From: JAIEPM01 sp964546815
GTDB taxonomy: Bacteria; Cyanobacteriota; Vampirovibrionia; Obscuribacterales; Obscuribacteraceae
NCBI GenBank assembly: GCA_964546815.1
Contig: CAZJLR010000006.1
Coordinates: 1-64,000 of the forward strand
Direction of reading: 5' to 3'
Length of the DNA: 64,000 nucleotides
Part shown: positions 16,701 to 24,921 of the stretch, one piece after another
Numbering within the stretch: the stretch's first letter is position 1
Layout of the letters: each line of letters opens with the position of its first letter
Notes under the pieces: model-generated
Told to the model about the DNA's origin: nothing
Databases searched by the model: none
Seen by the model: only the letters and a program-made list of their open reading frames with translations
Translations under genes and position numbers: made by a program

Positions 16701-16802
16701 GCATTCTGGAATACAAAGTCAGGGCTCTACAATGAATTGAAAGGAGAGATTGAAAGTCTCCTCAACCCGAAAGAAGCTGCGTTCTGGGACGCAAGCGTCT
16801 AG
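13794..16802 (+). CDS. VIT/VWA domain protein, copy 2
   Basis: The 1002-aa paralogue of 7021-9969 has the same order: VIT (about 30-160), VWA (about 308-480) with intact MIDAS residues DRSGS (Asp314, the same position as copy 1), GGTEMD and LTDGEVGN, a Pro/Gln-rich linker, and the helical C-terminal domain with MDLPLMQRFLR ending in FWDASV. The linker is the least conserved part and differs by composition. ATG 13794 is chosen because GGAGG lies 8 nt before it; an in-frame TTG at 13779 lies on the SD itself. Several stretches are nearly identical in DNA to copy 1, for example 14361-14413 against 7587-7639. Confidence 0.88.
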   Translation: MTRNPNNDLPILTELDGAERQLGSLEVRQGKRRTVLPLAAVEVFAKVIDRVSHVTVKQVFQNNLCEHLEAVYIFPLAPGSAVSSFNMKVGKRVIKGVVEERGAARQQYEQAIDDGKRAAIMEQERDDVFTVQVGNLPPGESVTIEISYSERLPFYENGSCELRLPLVVSPRYIPGTSLNRDSVGDGTAADTNLVPDASRITPPRLAPGVNPETAFKLKVEILQQFGTQINDLTCSQHASQANLSDGGITVTLTRADERLNRDFVLRWRSATESIKSSLLTYTAPDGETYGLLSIMPPRRAGYLGAPRDIVFVLDRSGSMNGMKMISAVRACSILLDTLGPQDRFAIAAFDNVVEWMTGYHGSHFVHANTAGIEHGERYLRGVSARGGTEMDNALKHAFSALDSRHQSSGRLPTLVVLTDGEVGNESQVLQRIQRQIGDARLFVVGIDTAVNSGLLKRLANLGGGTAAFVEPGNQLEEALASIGREIGAPLVTDIHVENLSLPVVRASFSPSRIPDIFTGRASVSFMKLTNSRGKILLKGQFADGRLFEERVKAQPVNMPCIAQLWAKAHIVDIEDQYRINPNARGNLKNEIINLAVKHSLLTKFTAFVVVDEAEIANQTGTWQKIVQPVAMPAGWAEQCNQPAAGVRMKHMSRIPTNIADQVCQSRAVYSAGASQDAYDSWGSGAQTGGWGAADPSDAWGAAPQIGKFQWSVAGNYGSSPPANSPASSNELQGSVIMNQQIKKQKVDAAREYEAYEADAGSGNSSDLSAAFKDHDFGSSGASFQQAPAPSLSPPAPGQLPPAPPPQAPVSRAQMQRPAQAPKMPQQPQAQPSPTPQPQQAPLPRQMNIGPISVSHAVHNTIEAIFDKLANSLRASNNKREAMQQQAEIATARAAIVVFFSEFDMAYSKLSHNSLPNANRLEKARLNLLHTLAPIKLGMDLPLMQRFLRAPAIELISSLHDTSLSLAELNAFWNTKSGLYNELKGEIESLLNPKEAAFWDASV

Positions 16803-16807
16803 AGACT

Positions 16808-16849
16808 GCAGCCGGCACGCGCTGAACTGCGGGGGCGCGAGCCGGCTGC
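16808..16849. repeat. GC-rich inverted repeat after VIT copy 2
   Basis: GCAGCCGGC (16808-16816) and GCCGGCTGC (16841-16849) are perfect inverted arms around a 24-nt GC-rich loop. It lies 6 bp after the stop and before the real terminator; it may protect the mRNA 3' end. Confidence 0.5.
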
Positions 16850-16900
16850 CACGGACAAAATAGTTTTTCTTCCTGCACAATTGACCTGGATCATCAAATG

Positions 16901-16929
16901 GGGAACAGCACAAAATGCTGTTCCCTTTT
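16901..16929 (+). terminator. Rho-independent terminator of VIT copy 2
   Basis: A perfect 10-bp stem GGGAACAGCA/TGCTGTTCCC with a 5-nt loop is followed by TTTT, about 100 bp after the stop at 16802. Confidence 0.85.
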
Positions 16930-17021
16930 GTCATACGCGAATTATGCTCACAATTTGCAGGCAAAATCTTGATAAGGTGTACAGGTACGGCTATTATTCA
17001 TTAAACTTCCAAGCAAATTAA

Positions 17022-18203
17022 ATGCTCAGCACCTCAAACACAGAGACCAAAAAGTTTGTCCGCGATCAAGTAGCCTGGTTGGCTTACTTGATGATTGGCA
17101 CTTATTGCTATGCATCTGCCGCACTTGGCCCTTTGATGACATTTTTGCGCGCAGAGCTGCACATGGATTATTTGCTGGCGGGTTTTCATTTTTCAGCATG
17201 GTCTTCGGGCGTGGTTTGCGCAGGTTTCATCGGCGACCGCTGCATGAAAAAATTTGGCAAACGCAAAGTAGTCTGGACAGCCTGCAGCGGCTTGGTTGCA
17301 GGAATAATAACCATAATCACGGCACAATTGCCGGTAGTCACCATAGCTGGTGCGTTTTTGGCAGGAGTCTGCGGCAGCACCATGAGTCAAACAATGTGCG
17401 TAATTATCGCTGACAGATTTTTAGATCTGCGCGCGGTTGCCATCGCCGAAGCCAACATTGCAGCCAGTGTCTGTTGCAGTTTGTCACCGGTAGCCATCAG
17501 CCTCTTCAGCAAAACAAGTCTTGGCTGGAGAGCGGCTCTTTTGCTGCCCATAATAGCCTTCCTCACTTATTACTTGAAAGCGCGGCATGTTTTAGAAACA
17601 GTTGTAGAACCAGAGCACAAAGGCGCAGCAGGAAAGGGCAGGCTGCCCGCCGCTTATTGGTTATGCTGGACTTTGGTTTTATTCAGTGTCGCAAGCGAAT
17701 GGACCATCATATATTGGTGCGCCGATTTTCTAGAAAAAGTATCGGGGCTTTCAAAAGCTGATGCCGCCGCATCAGTAAGCTCATTCCTTCTGGCAATGGT
17801 TACGGGACGCGTTATCGGTAGCAGAATGGCTCGAGAAATGAAGAGTCAAAGCATGCTGAAAATTGCATCGCTTATTTCACTCGTCGGTTTCCTCATTTTC
17901 TGGAAAGGAACATCAGCAGCAATGTCGATTTGCGGATTGTTCATGGCTGGGCTGGGCATCGCAAATTTCTATCCACTGACTCTTTCATTAGCAATTGGCA
18001 CCGCCCCTGGTTTGAGCAGCACCGCAACTTCACGCATGTCACTGGCATCAGGCGCATCAACACTCCTAGCACCATTTCTATTGAGCGTCGTGGCAGAAAA
18101 AAGCGGAATTGCAGCAGCTTACGGCATTGTCGCTGTTTTACTTGTGCTTTGCATAATTATGGTTTTCTTGCCAATCTGGAATAGCAAACGCCAAAGCGCC
18201 TGA
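17022..18203 (+). CDS. MFS transporter
   Basis: The 393-aa protein has about twelve hydrophobic helices. The helix 2-3 loop reads GDRCMKKFGKRKVVW, matching the MFS signature (G, D/R, R/K). A second half starts near residue 205 after a charged central loop. Length is standard for single-domain MFS exporters or permeases. Substrate is not predictable from sequence. The ATG has no strong SD (ccaagcaaatta). It stands alone, convergent with the hydrolase gene. Confidence 0.82.
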   Translation: MLSTSNTETKKFVRDQVAWLAYLMIGTYCYASAALGPLMTFLRAELHMDYLLAGFHFSAWSSGVVCAGFIGDRCMKKFGKRKVVWTACSGLVAGIITIITAQLPVVTIAGAFLAGVCGSTMSQTMCVIIADRFLDLRAVAIAEANIAASVCCSLSPVAISLFSKTSLGWRAALLLPIIAFLTYYLKARHVLETVVEPEHKGAAGKGRLPAAYWLCWTLVLFSVASEWTIIYWCADFLEKVSGLSKADAAASVSSFLLAMVTGRVIGSRMAREMKSQSMLKIASLISLVGFLIFWKGTSAAMSICGLFMAGLGIANFYPLTLSLAIGTAPGLSSTATSRMSLASGASTLLAPFLLSVVAEKSGIAAAYGIVAVLLVLCIIMVFLPIWNSKRQSA

Positions 18204-18229
18204 GCTAAATGCGATTGAAAAATGTGAAC

Positions 18230-19801
18230 TTAACCGACGTTTGCGGCAACTTCATCTAAACGATGGAAATCAGACTCATGCGGAGCGACCGGAACAGACA
18301 CCTGAATGAAGCGAGAAAATGCTTCTTGAATCGGGTTTGTATGGCAGAAGTTTTCCAGACCTGAAAGTAAACGATGAACCTTATCATCGAGACGAATTGC
18401 TCTGTTGTCGTTAGCGCGCTGCAATACTGCCGGAACAGGCAATTCAGGTACCTGAACTTGAACATTGCTAAAGGCATCAGCACCAGCGCCTTTTGCCATC
18501 GATTCGACGATGCGAATCAAATGAGAAAGTGCGCGAGATTTTGAATCTTCAGTGGCTTCATTGTTGAGACCAAGACCAGGCAACTCGACAATCAAGCTTC
18601 CAACACCAAACACTTTTGATTTGGAAGAAAGCAGTTTCGACAATGAAGTCCAAACATTTGATTGCTTACTGAATTGAGTTGATTGACCATAGTTACCGAT
18701 GAATACCGGCAAGCTCATCAAAGGCTGCGCGACATCTCTCAAAACGATTGAATGAAGTTGTTGCACATCAGAAACAGACGCAAGATGAGCAAAACGTCGC
18801 CCTGGATAAAGCAACTTCCACTCGTCTTTATTGAGTCCGTGCATTTCAGGACTTATCAATGCACTGATATTGCCGCCCTTGGCGACGCGTGCTTCAGCCA
18901 ATACAGGGGAAACGGTTGAACGAACAGTCTTGTACTCTGTGCTTACTTTTGAAAAATCAGTGACAAAGCGACCAATCATTTTGTGCACGAGGTTGCGTTG
19001 AAGGTCTAAAGTCATTACATGGTCGCAGCCGCTCAGCAAGAAAAGTGCTTTGTTTGTCGAAGCTAGTTCTAAATATGATTCGGTGGCGTTATGAATACTT
19101 GCAAGAGTGTCATCAAGGCTGTGCATCAAAAGAACGGGGCACTTCACCTTAGAAAAACATTTGCGAGCGTAGTCGACGAGGTCCCACATTTCGCAAAATG
19201 AGACATAGTAAGTTCTGAAGCAACCAAACTCGTTGTCGCCACCAAGTCTTGCAGCTTCGATTGATTTTGTAATTTGTCTTTGAATTCGTTCGTCGCGAAT
19301 TCCATAGGGAGGTGATTCTTCCCAATAAAGGGTTCTGCCAAGGAAAGGCACAGTACGAACCAGCGCTCTGGCAAAGCCACGAGCAGCAGGTGAGTTGTAG
19401 ACGCTATCTATAATGTTGTTATCGACGATAGAGCCGTCATAAGCAAGGGTTGGCGAGAGCATTACCAGGCCTGAAACGCGGCTATCTTCTGCAGCCAAAC
19501 AAGAACCGATAATCGAACCCATCGACAAACCGCATACGATAACCTTGTCATTGCGCTCAAGAATTTTGCGCACGCCTTCGCGGGCGCTTTCCATCCATTG
19601 AGACCAATTGGCAGTAAACATGTCGCGGTAATTACCGCCATGTCCAGCGAGCAGTACGTTTTCTACATCAACGCCAAGTTTGTTGAGGTATTTTTCCAGT
19701 GGCTTCATTTCAACCGGCGTACCGGTCAAACCATGAATAAGCACAACGCCTGTGCGTTTTTGCTTCTCTTGAGTGCCTTGATTTTCCGCGACTATATCCA
19801 T
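18230..19801 (-). CDS. Alpha/beta hydrolase with long C-terminal extension
   Basis: The 523-aa protein has an N-terminal esterase/lipase fold (about 15-275): oxyanion region VLIHGLTGTP, nucleophile elbow GLSMG (Ser93), an acid at Asp230/231 in HSLDDTLAS and His261 in SGCDHVM. It resembles monoacylglycerol lipase or carboxylesterase proteins of about 250 aa. Residues ~290-523 have no recognised domain; they are mixed alpha/beta and hydrophilic. No signal peptide or membrane helix is seen. The start is ATG at 19801. The 253 bp upstream contain a GGGG-CTTTC-type small hairpin and part of a dispersed palindrome. Confidence 0.8.
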   Translation of the reverse strand: MDIVAENQGTQEKQKRTGVVLIHGLTGTPVEMKPLEKYLNKLGVDVENVLLAGHGGNYRDMFTANWSQWMESAREGVRKILERNDKVIVCGLSMGSIIGSCLAAEDSRVSGLVMLSPTLAYDGSIVDNNIIDSVYNSPAARGFARALVRTVPFLGRTLYWEESPPYGIRDERIQRQITKSIEAARLGGDNEFGCFRTYYVSFCEMWDLVDYARKCFSKVKCPVLLMHSLDDTLASIHNATESYLELASTNKALFLLSGCDHVMTLDLQRNLVHKMIGRFVTDFSKVSTEYKTVRSTVSPVLAEARVAKGGNISALISPEMHGLNKDEWKLLYPGRRFAHLASVSDVQQLHSIVLRDVAQPLMSLPVFIGNYGQSTQFSKQSNVWTSLSKLLSSKSKVFGVGSLIVELPGLGLNNEATEDSKSRALSHLIRIVESMAKGAGADAFSNVQVQVPELPVPAVLQRANDNRAIRLDDKVHRLLSGLENFCHTNPIQEAFSRFIQVSVPVAPHESDFHRLDEVAANVG

Positions 19802-20019
19802 ACGCTTATCGGAATATACCTACTAAGTGCTGCCTCGCCGGGGCTTTCCCCAGCAAAATCAGAATATCTGGCGATCCTTACGGCTACCTTACGAAGTGAA
19901 AGAATTTGCTCACTTGGTTTCCAACCTTTCAATCCACAGATCCCAAGGTAAGCAAAGATTATCAGGCACCTGACCACGGCGCGAATCCCGCTCTTGGCCG
20001 TGCCCGACCTCACCCTACT

Positions 20020-20033
20020 GGCGTCGCCCCTAC
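20020..20033. repeat. Half-copy of the dispersed GGCGTCGCCCCTAC palindrome
   Basis: Fourteen bases are identical to 114-127. The intergenic stretch 19802-20054 otherwise holds only a small hairpin (CACGGC at 19975, GCCGTG at 19997). An open frame crosses it but lacks SD and family similarity. Confidence 0.5.
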
Positions 20034-20054
20034 AAAGCGGTTTGTCGCAGAATC

Positions 20055-20834
20055 CTAATTTGAAGCTGGGACTGATATGTTGTTAGTGACCGGTAGTACT
20101 GTGACGGCTGCAGGGGACACGATGGTGGATGGCACAGGCACGACAATTGGGGTAACTGGCTTGTTGAAAGCAACAGAGGCGTAGTTGCCCGCATGGACTT
20201 CAGTCAATGACTGACGCAATTCAAAGAAGTTGTCGAACGGATTGTGACCCAAGCCCTCGGTCTTGCAAAAATCAATGAGCTTGCCTTTGGCGTAAAGCAA
20301 ATCAGCTTCTTTTGACCAACAAAAATCACTGCGACCATCACCAATTACTGTTCTGATGATTTTGTACGCTTGTTGCCCAACGATTTGACATTTGCAAACG
20401 CCTGATTGGCAGCCGGCAAATCTTGGTCTTGCCGAAGCTTGCAATGCGAATTCTCCAGTTGAGGACTCAACCAAGTGATTAGCGAAAATTTTGTCGGCAT
20501 GTATACCATTTTTTGTAAGCAAGTATTCGATGACTTTATCGATGCCGTCGCTTACCACAACAAATGGAACTACGTTGCTTTTGCACCACTCAACAAATTC
20601 CATGACACCAGGAGTGATTTGCAAGCTGTCTAGCAGCTCACGAACCTTATTCCAGCCACCACGAATCAATGGCACCTGACGAGCCATGCACTCGCGCGCA
20701 TTGATTTCGCCACGAACCCACATTTCTTCGATTTCTTCCCAAGCAGGGTCTGCAAGTTCGGTGAGCAAGACATCGACGGTATCACGGGTGGTGATTGTGC
20801 CGTCGAAATCGCAAAAAACTTGAATCTTGTTCAC
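20055..20834 (-). CDS. HAD-IB phosphatase, MtnX-like
   Basis: The 259-aa protein has HAD motif I DFDGT (Asp9, Asp11), motif II VVSDG and the motif III/IV region GDGRSDFC. The pattern matches the MtnX/SerB-like family, which includes 2-hydroxy-3-keto-5-methylthiopentenyl-1-phosphate phosphatase of the methionine salvage pathway, but other mtn genes are absent, so substrate is unproven. Two cysteines (GVCKC) sit in the cap. The last ~35 residues are a Val/Pro/Thr-rich low-complexity tail not needed for the fold. It is on the same strand as the aminotransferase upstream, 80 bp away, so they may be co-transcribed. Confidence 0.78.
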   Translation of the reverse strand: MNKIQVFCDFDGTITTRDTVDVLLTELADPAWEEIEEMWVRGEINARECMARQVPLIRGGWNKVRELLDSLQITPGVMEFVEWCKSNVVPFVVVSDGIDKVIEYLLTKNGIHADKIFANHLVESSTGEFALQASARPRFAGCQSGVCKCQIVGQQAYKIIRTVIGDGRSDFCWSKEADLLYAKGKLIDFCKTEGLGHNPFDNFFELRQSLTEVHAGNYASVAFNKPVTPIVVPVPSTIVSPAAVTVLPVTNNISVPASN

Positions 20835-20874
20835 GCGGAGATTCCTCTTGGTTTAGAACTAGGTCATGGTAAAC

Positions 20875-20897
20875 GGGGCGACTCCATGAATCGCCCC
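20875..20897. repeat. Dispersed palindrome, variant copy
   Basis: GGGGCGA (20875-20881) and TCGCCCC (20891-20897) form a 7-bp stem with a 9-nt loop in the 80-bp space between the aminotransferase stop and the phosphatase start. It could attenuate readthrough; it lacks a T-run. Confidence 0.5.
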
Positions 20898-20914
20898 AGG
20901 GACAAAATTGCTCT

Positions 20915-22390
20915 TTAGAGATCCTTCTTGCAAGAAGTGATGAGCTGATCTAGAAGGTCATGCGCCATATCCATTTCTCGCTTTGTAATTTCGAGAGACG
21001 GTGCAAGCGTAATCACGTTCTTGAAGTAGCCACCGATATCGAGAATCAAGCCCATCTTCTTACCGGCGTAAGACAGATTGCCTTCAAGACCGCGCTGGAA
21101 CATCATGTCTGCAAGGCGACGGCTCGGTGTATAACTGTCGGCTTCGCACATTTCCATGCGCAAGGCCAGACCCAATCCGTCTGTGTCTCCAATTTCTTTG
21201 TGCTTCTTCTGAAGGTCTCTAATTATTTCGAGGAAATATTTTCCTTTTTCAGGAACGCTCTTGTCATAGCCACCTTCATCAAGGATGCTCATAACTTCCA
21301 AGCCAACAGCTGTTCCCAGCGAGTTGGACGAGAATGTTGAGTGTGTAGAGCCCGGGCCGAATTTATCGGGGCTGATCAATTCTTCACGAGCCCAGATGCC
21401 TGACAGTGGGTTCAAGCCATTTGTCAGTGCCTTACCGTAGACCATGATGTCCGCCGGTGCTTCAATGTTTTCCATTGCCCAGAGCTTTCCTGTGCGGAAG
21501 AAGCCCATCTGAATTTCGTCATCAACCAGCAAAATACCGCGCTCGCGGCAGAGTTTTGCCAGTCTTTCAAAATATCCCTTGGGAGGAATGATATAACCGC
21601 CGGTGCCTTGAACTACTTCGATAAAGAATGCACCAAACTCAGCTTTCTTTGTTTTTGGATTCCACCAAGATGTGTATTCGTGATCAAACTTGCGCTCAAT
21701 TTGCTCGACGCAATACAAACCACAGCTTTCAACTTTCTTGCCGTAAGGGCAACGGAAGCAGTAAGGGAATGGCACAAATTCAGCGCGATCGCCGAATTCA
21801 CCATAAGCTTCACGATAACGATATGACGAAGTGATTGACGAAGCAGCAAGTGTGCGTCCGTGATAGCCACCCTCAAAAGCCAGCATACGGCTCTTGCCTG
21901 TGGTCTTACGAACCAGCTTGAGAGCATCTTCAACAGCCTGTGCACCACCGACGTTGAAATGGCAACGACCATCAACACCGAAAGATCTCTTGATGCTGGC
22001 GACCAATTTATCAGCTAAATGAACTTTCTCTTTGTGCAAGTACTGGCACGCGAGTTGTGGCAACTTGTCGATTTGCTTTTTCAGAGCATCGTTTACACGC
22101 TTGTTTGCATAACCAAGATTTACAGCGGAATACCACATCTGCAAATCTAGGAAGGGCTGCTTATGCCCGTCATAGAGAAAGCTGCCTTCGCAAGTTTCAA
22201 AAAAATTGGGACGCTCTGCGTAGTGAACGGTGTCACCGTATGAGCAAACTTTCGATTCAACCTTGAGGAGATCATCCTCAGCTTGTTTCACCTTTGCCGA
22301 TTCTGCTTCAGGCATAGTCTCAAATCTGAGACCCGGACATTCTTTTTCTAGTTGTTCTACGGTTGGTTCGGCTTGGGCGTTGGTACTCAT
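20915..22390 (-). CDS. Class III PLP aminotransferase
   Basis: The 491-aa protein has the class III fold: GGAQAVEDALKL, the EGGYHGRTLA loop, the VDDEIQMGFFRTGK region and the PLP lysine Lys320 in VYGKALTNG. Close relatives are 4-aminobutyrate, ornithine and lysine aminotransferases. A Cys-rich insert (CFRCPYGKKVESCGLYC, about residue 220) is typical of one GabT-like branch and may bind metal or be structural. The amino donor cannot be fixed. The first ~45 residues extend beyond the usual start. ATG 22390 faces the response-regulator gene divergently across 410 bp. Confidence 0.85.
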   Translation of the reverse strand: MSTNAQAEPTVEQLEKECPGLRFETMPEAESAKVKQAEDDLLKVESKVCSYGDTVHYAERPNFFETCEGSFLYDGHKQPFLDLQMWYSAVNLGYANKRVNDALKKQIDKLPQLACQYLHKEKVHLADKLVASIKRSFGVDGRCHFNVGGAQAVEDALKLVRKTTGKSRMLAFEGGYHGRTLAASSITSSYRYREAYGEFGDRAEFVPFPYCFRCPYGKKVESCGLYCVEQIERKFDHEYTSWWNPKTKKAEFGAFFIEVVQGTGGYIIPPKGYFERLAKLCRERGILLVDDEIQMGFFRTGKLWAMENIEAPADIMVYGKALTNGLNPLSGIWAREELISPDKFGPGSTHSTFSSNSLGTAVGLEVMSILDEGGYDKSVPEKGKYFLEIIRDLQKKHKEIGDTDGLGLALRMEMCEADSYTPSRRLADMMFQRGLEGNLSYAGKKMGLILDIGGYFKNVITLAPSLEITKREMDMAHDLLDQLITSCKKDL

Positions 22391-22800
22391 TACTGCCTTC
22401 TTGAGCGAAAGTTAAGGAATTGCTGACTTGAGCAGAATATCCGAGCTTGCTTTCACCAAGCTTACACACGCCATGTGATGCAGATTAAGTGCGCTTAGTA
22501 AGGGTATTCGAAAAGTCAAAGCTCTGAAGAAGCCGTTAAACAGGGCAATTCGCGCTGATTCAGCAAATAGGCTGCAGCTCGAAATACAGTCACCAAGTAG
22601 GCCACCTGGATACAAACTGAGTAGCCAACGCACATATATTTAGTCAAAAATATGAAGCGGAAAACGCCGCAGTAGGCTGAAAAAGACTAACTCTTAATTT
22701 CCTTTCCAATTCACATATAAGGATGTCTCTTTGCAATCAAGTAAAATAAAGCTTGTAAGCAAAGCAATCAGATTAAGCCAATCTGAGCTTCAGGAGTTTC
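22391..22800. other. 410-bp divergent intergenic region
   Basis: It separates the aminotransferase (minus strand) from the response-regulator gene (plus strand) and so should hold both promoters. The last 80 bp are AT-rich. I see no long inverted repeat, RNA gene or convincing hexamer pair. Confidence 0.5.
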
Positions 22801-23469
22801 ATGAGAATTCTTCTTGCTGAAGACGACGAAGTCCTTTCGGACGGCATTTCAAAAGCGCTAAGACAGTGTGGTTATACTGTCGATCATGTTGCGACCGGGT
22901 CGGACGCAGATGTAGCCATTGCCGCCGCACCTTTTGACCTGGCGATTTTAGACCTCGGGCTGCCGCAGATGGAAGGTCTGGAAGTCTTAAAACGAATGCG
23001 TGCATCTGGGAAAAGATTTCCAGTTTTGATTGTGACAGCAAGAGATGGTCTTGACGACCGTGTCGCAGGTCTCGACCTTGGTGCAGACGACTACATGACC
23101 AAACCTTTTGATTTGCCAGAACTAGAAGCGCGAGTCAGAGCACTAATTCGCCGCAGCAATTTTGCGGCAGAAACAGAAATTTGTTATGGACCAGTAAAAA
23201 TGGACACCGCTTCAAGGCACATAACAATTTCGGGCGAACAAATTGATTTTTCATCGAAAGAATTAGCCGTATTCGAATTGCTTTTGCAACGCCCCGGCAG
23301 AGTCGTAAGCAAAGAGCAATTGTTAGACCACATGTACGGCTTTGAAGAAGAAGTTAGCCAAAACGCAGTTGAAGTGCTCATCCACCGATTGCGCAAAAAA
23401 ATTGAACCATTCGGATTGTTTGTAAGAACAATTCGCGGACTTGGATATGTCTTGGAAAACGAGCAATGA
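22801..23469 (+). CDS. OmpR-family response regulator 1
   Basis: The 222-aa protein is an N-terminal receiver with LAEDDEV acidic pocket, phospho-acceptor Asp51 in ILDLGLP and Lys in TKPF, followed by an OmpR/PhoB winged-helix DNA-binding domain (VSKEQLLDHMYG, VLIHRLRKKI, IRGLGYVL). The AGGAG SD lies 4-5 nt before ATG. Its stop overlaps the kinase start by 4 nt (ATGA), so they form one operon. The pair at 56120-58166 is a paralogous system with the same plan. Confidence 0.95.
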   Translation: MRILLAEDDEVLSDGISKALRQCGYTVDHVATGSDADVAIAAAPFDLAILDLGLPQMEGLEVLKRMRASGKRFPVLIVTARDGLDDRVAGLDLGADDYMTKPFDLPELEARVRALIRRSNFAAETEICYGPVKMDTASRHITISGEQIDFSSKELAVFELLLQRPGRVVSKEQLLDHMYGFEEEVSQNAVEVLIHRLRKKIEPFGLFVRTIRGLGYVLENEQ

Positions 23470-24920
23470 GACCATTCACTTCATCAATTCGCAGACATCT
23501 TCTCAGCTGGTTGGTTTTACCAATCACAACGCTGTGCTTCATCGGCGCCTGCGTCACATACGGATTGGCTGTCGATTTTGCCACAGACGCTTACGATGAT
23601 GCGCTGCTAGATTGCGCTCACTCAGTAGCAAATCGCCTGCGTTATAAGAGCTCACACCTCATGGTCGATATGCCACCAGCGGCGCGAGCAATTTTGAAAC
23701 ATGGTGATAAAGACAATTTGTTCTATCAAATCATTGGCAATGATGGCGATATCATCAATGGTGACGTATTCATTCCAGAGCCGCCTGCAACAGAAAAAGT
23801 CTCGGCCGAACCAATTTTCTGGGACGGAAAAATTGAGGGTGCACCAGTAAGAATCACCGCCATCGAAGTGCCGCTGGGAAACACTAAGCAGCGCATTTTG
23901 ATTAAGGTGGCAGAAACCATTTCTGGTCGCACTCAATTAATTCAAAGTATTTTTCTTGGAGTCGTGATTCCACAGGTTCTTATGATTGGTTTTGCGATCG
24001 CCGCCGTTTGGCTCGGTGTATCGAGAGGCTTGGCACCGCTGGGGCGCCTCAAAGAAGCAGTGGAAAGCCGCAACCCTTCAGACCTTCGTCCGTTGTCTGA
24101 AGACAACGTACCAAAGGAAGTGCGACCTCTCGTACTTTCAATCAATAAACTACTGCAGCGATTGCAAGAAGACAGAGATTCGCAAAAACGTTTCCTTTCA
24201 AATGCCGCGCACCAATTAAGAACTCCACTTGCCGGACTAAAGACTCAAACAGAATTAGCCTTGCGGCAAAAAGACCCTGTCGAAATTCAAGAGTCATTGC
24301 AACACATCAGCACCAGCGCCGCGCGAGCCACAAGATTGGCGCAACAATTACTCGCACTGGCTAGAGTAGAACCATCTGTTTTCAAAAACATTGCGCACGA
24401 ATCACTAGATCTCAACGCTATAGCCAGAGATTGCACGAAGGAACTTGTCGGGCAAGCAATAGCAAAAAAGATAGATCTTGGTTTTGAATCTAGCGACACG
24501 TCGCAAATGATCACCGGTGATCGCGCAAGCATTCACGAAATGATGATCAATCTAATCGAAAATGCGGTGTTCTACACGCAACGCGGCGGCAGTGTAACTG
24601 TCAGAGTTGGCGATGGAATTATTGGACCTTGCTTTACAGTGGAAGACAATGGCCCAGGCATTCCACCTCGCGAGCGCGAACACGTTTTCGAAAGGTTTTA
24701 TCGCGTGCTAGGAAACAAGGTAAACGGAAGCGGACTTGGCCTGGCGATTGTAAGAGAGATCGCAGAGGCTCACGAAGCCATAATAGAAATAAACGATGGA
24801 CCTGATGACATAGGTACTATTATCGAGATCCATTTCCCGAAACTTGATTTCAGCCCAACCCCAGCGGCAACTCAAATTGTCACAACAGTAGCCAGCGCGA
24901 ATTCGACAGCAACGCGCTAA
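23466..24920 (+). CDS. Sensor histidine kinase 1
   Basis: The 484-aa protein has TM helix 1 (about 12-35), a periplasmic sensor of about 125 residues of the QseC/TctE-type kind, TM helix 2 (about 162-185), a HAMP-like linker, a HisKA box with FLSNAAHQLRTPLAGL (phospho-acceptor His249) and a HATPase domain with NLIENAVFYT, EDNGPGIP and GSGLGLAI. All catalytic motifs are intact. It is the cognate kinase of the gene it overlaps. The signal is not predictable. It ends 1 bp from the convergent Ser/Thr kinase gene. Confidence 0.93.
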   Translation: MRPFTSSIRRHLLSWLVLPITTLCFIGACVTYGLAVDFATDAYDDALLDCAHSVANRLRYKSSHLMVDMPPAARAILKHGDKDNLFYQIIGNDGDIINGDVFIPEPPATEKVSAEPIFWDGKIEGAPVRITAIEVPLGNTKQRILIKVAETISGRTQLIQSIFLGVVIPQVLMIGFAIAAVWLGVSRGLAPLGRLKEAVESRNPSDLRPLSEDNVPKEVRPLVLSINKLLQRLQEDRDSQKRFLSNAAHQLRTPLAGLKTQTELALRQKDPVEIQESLQHISTSAARATRLAQQLLALARVEPSVFKNIAHESLDLNAIARDCTKELVGQAIAKKIDLGFESSDTSQMITGDRASIHEMMINLIENAVFYTQRGGSVTVRVGDGIIGPCFTVEDNGPGIPPREREHVFERFYRVLGNKVNGSGLGLAIVREIAEAHEAIIEINDGPDDIGTIIEIHFPKLDFSPTPAATQIVTTVASANSTATR

Positions 24921-24921
24921 G

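Noticed and set aside
19792..20013. Open frame upstream of the hydrolase gene
   Set aside because: No SD, no family, and it overlaps the hydrolase start region; treated as chance.
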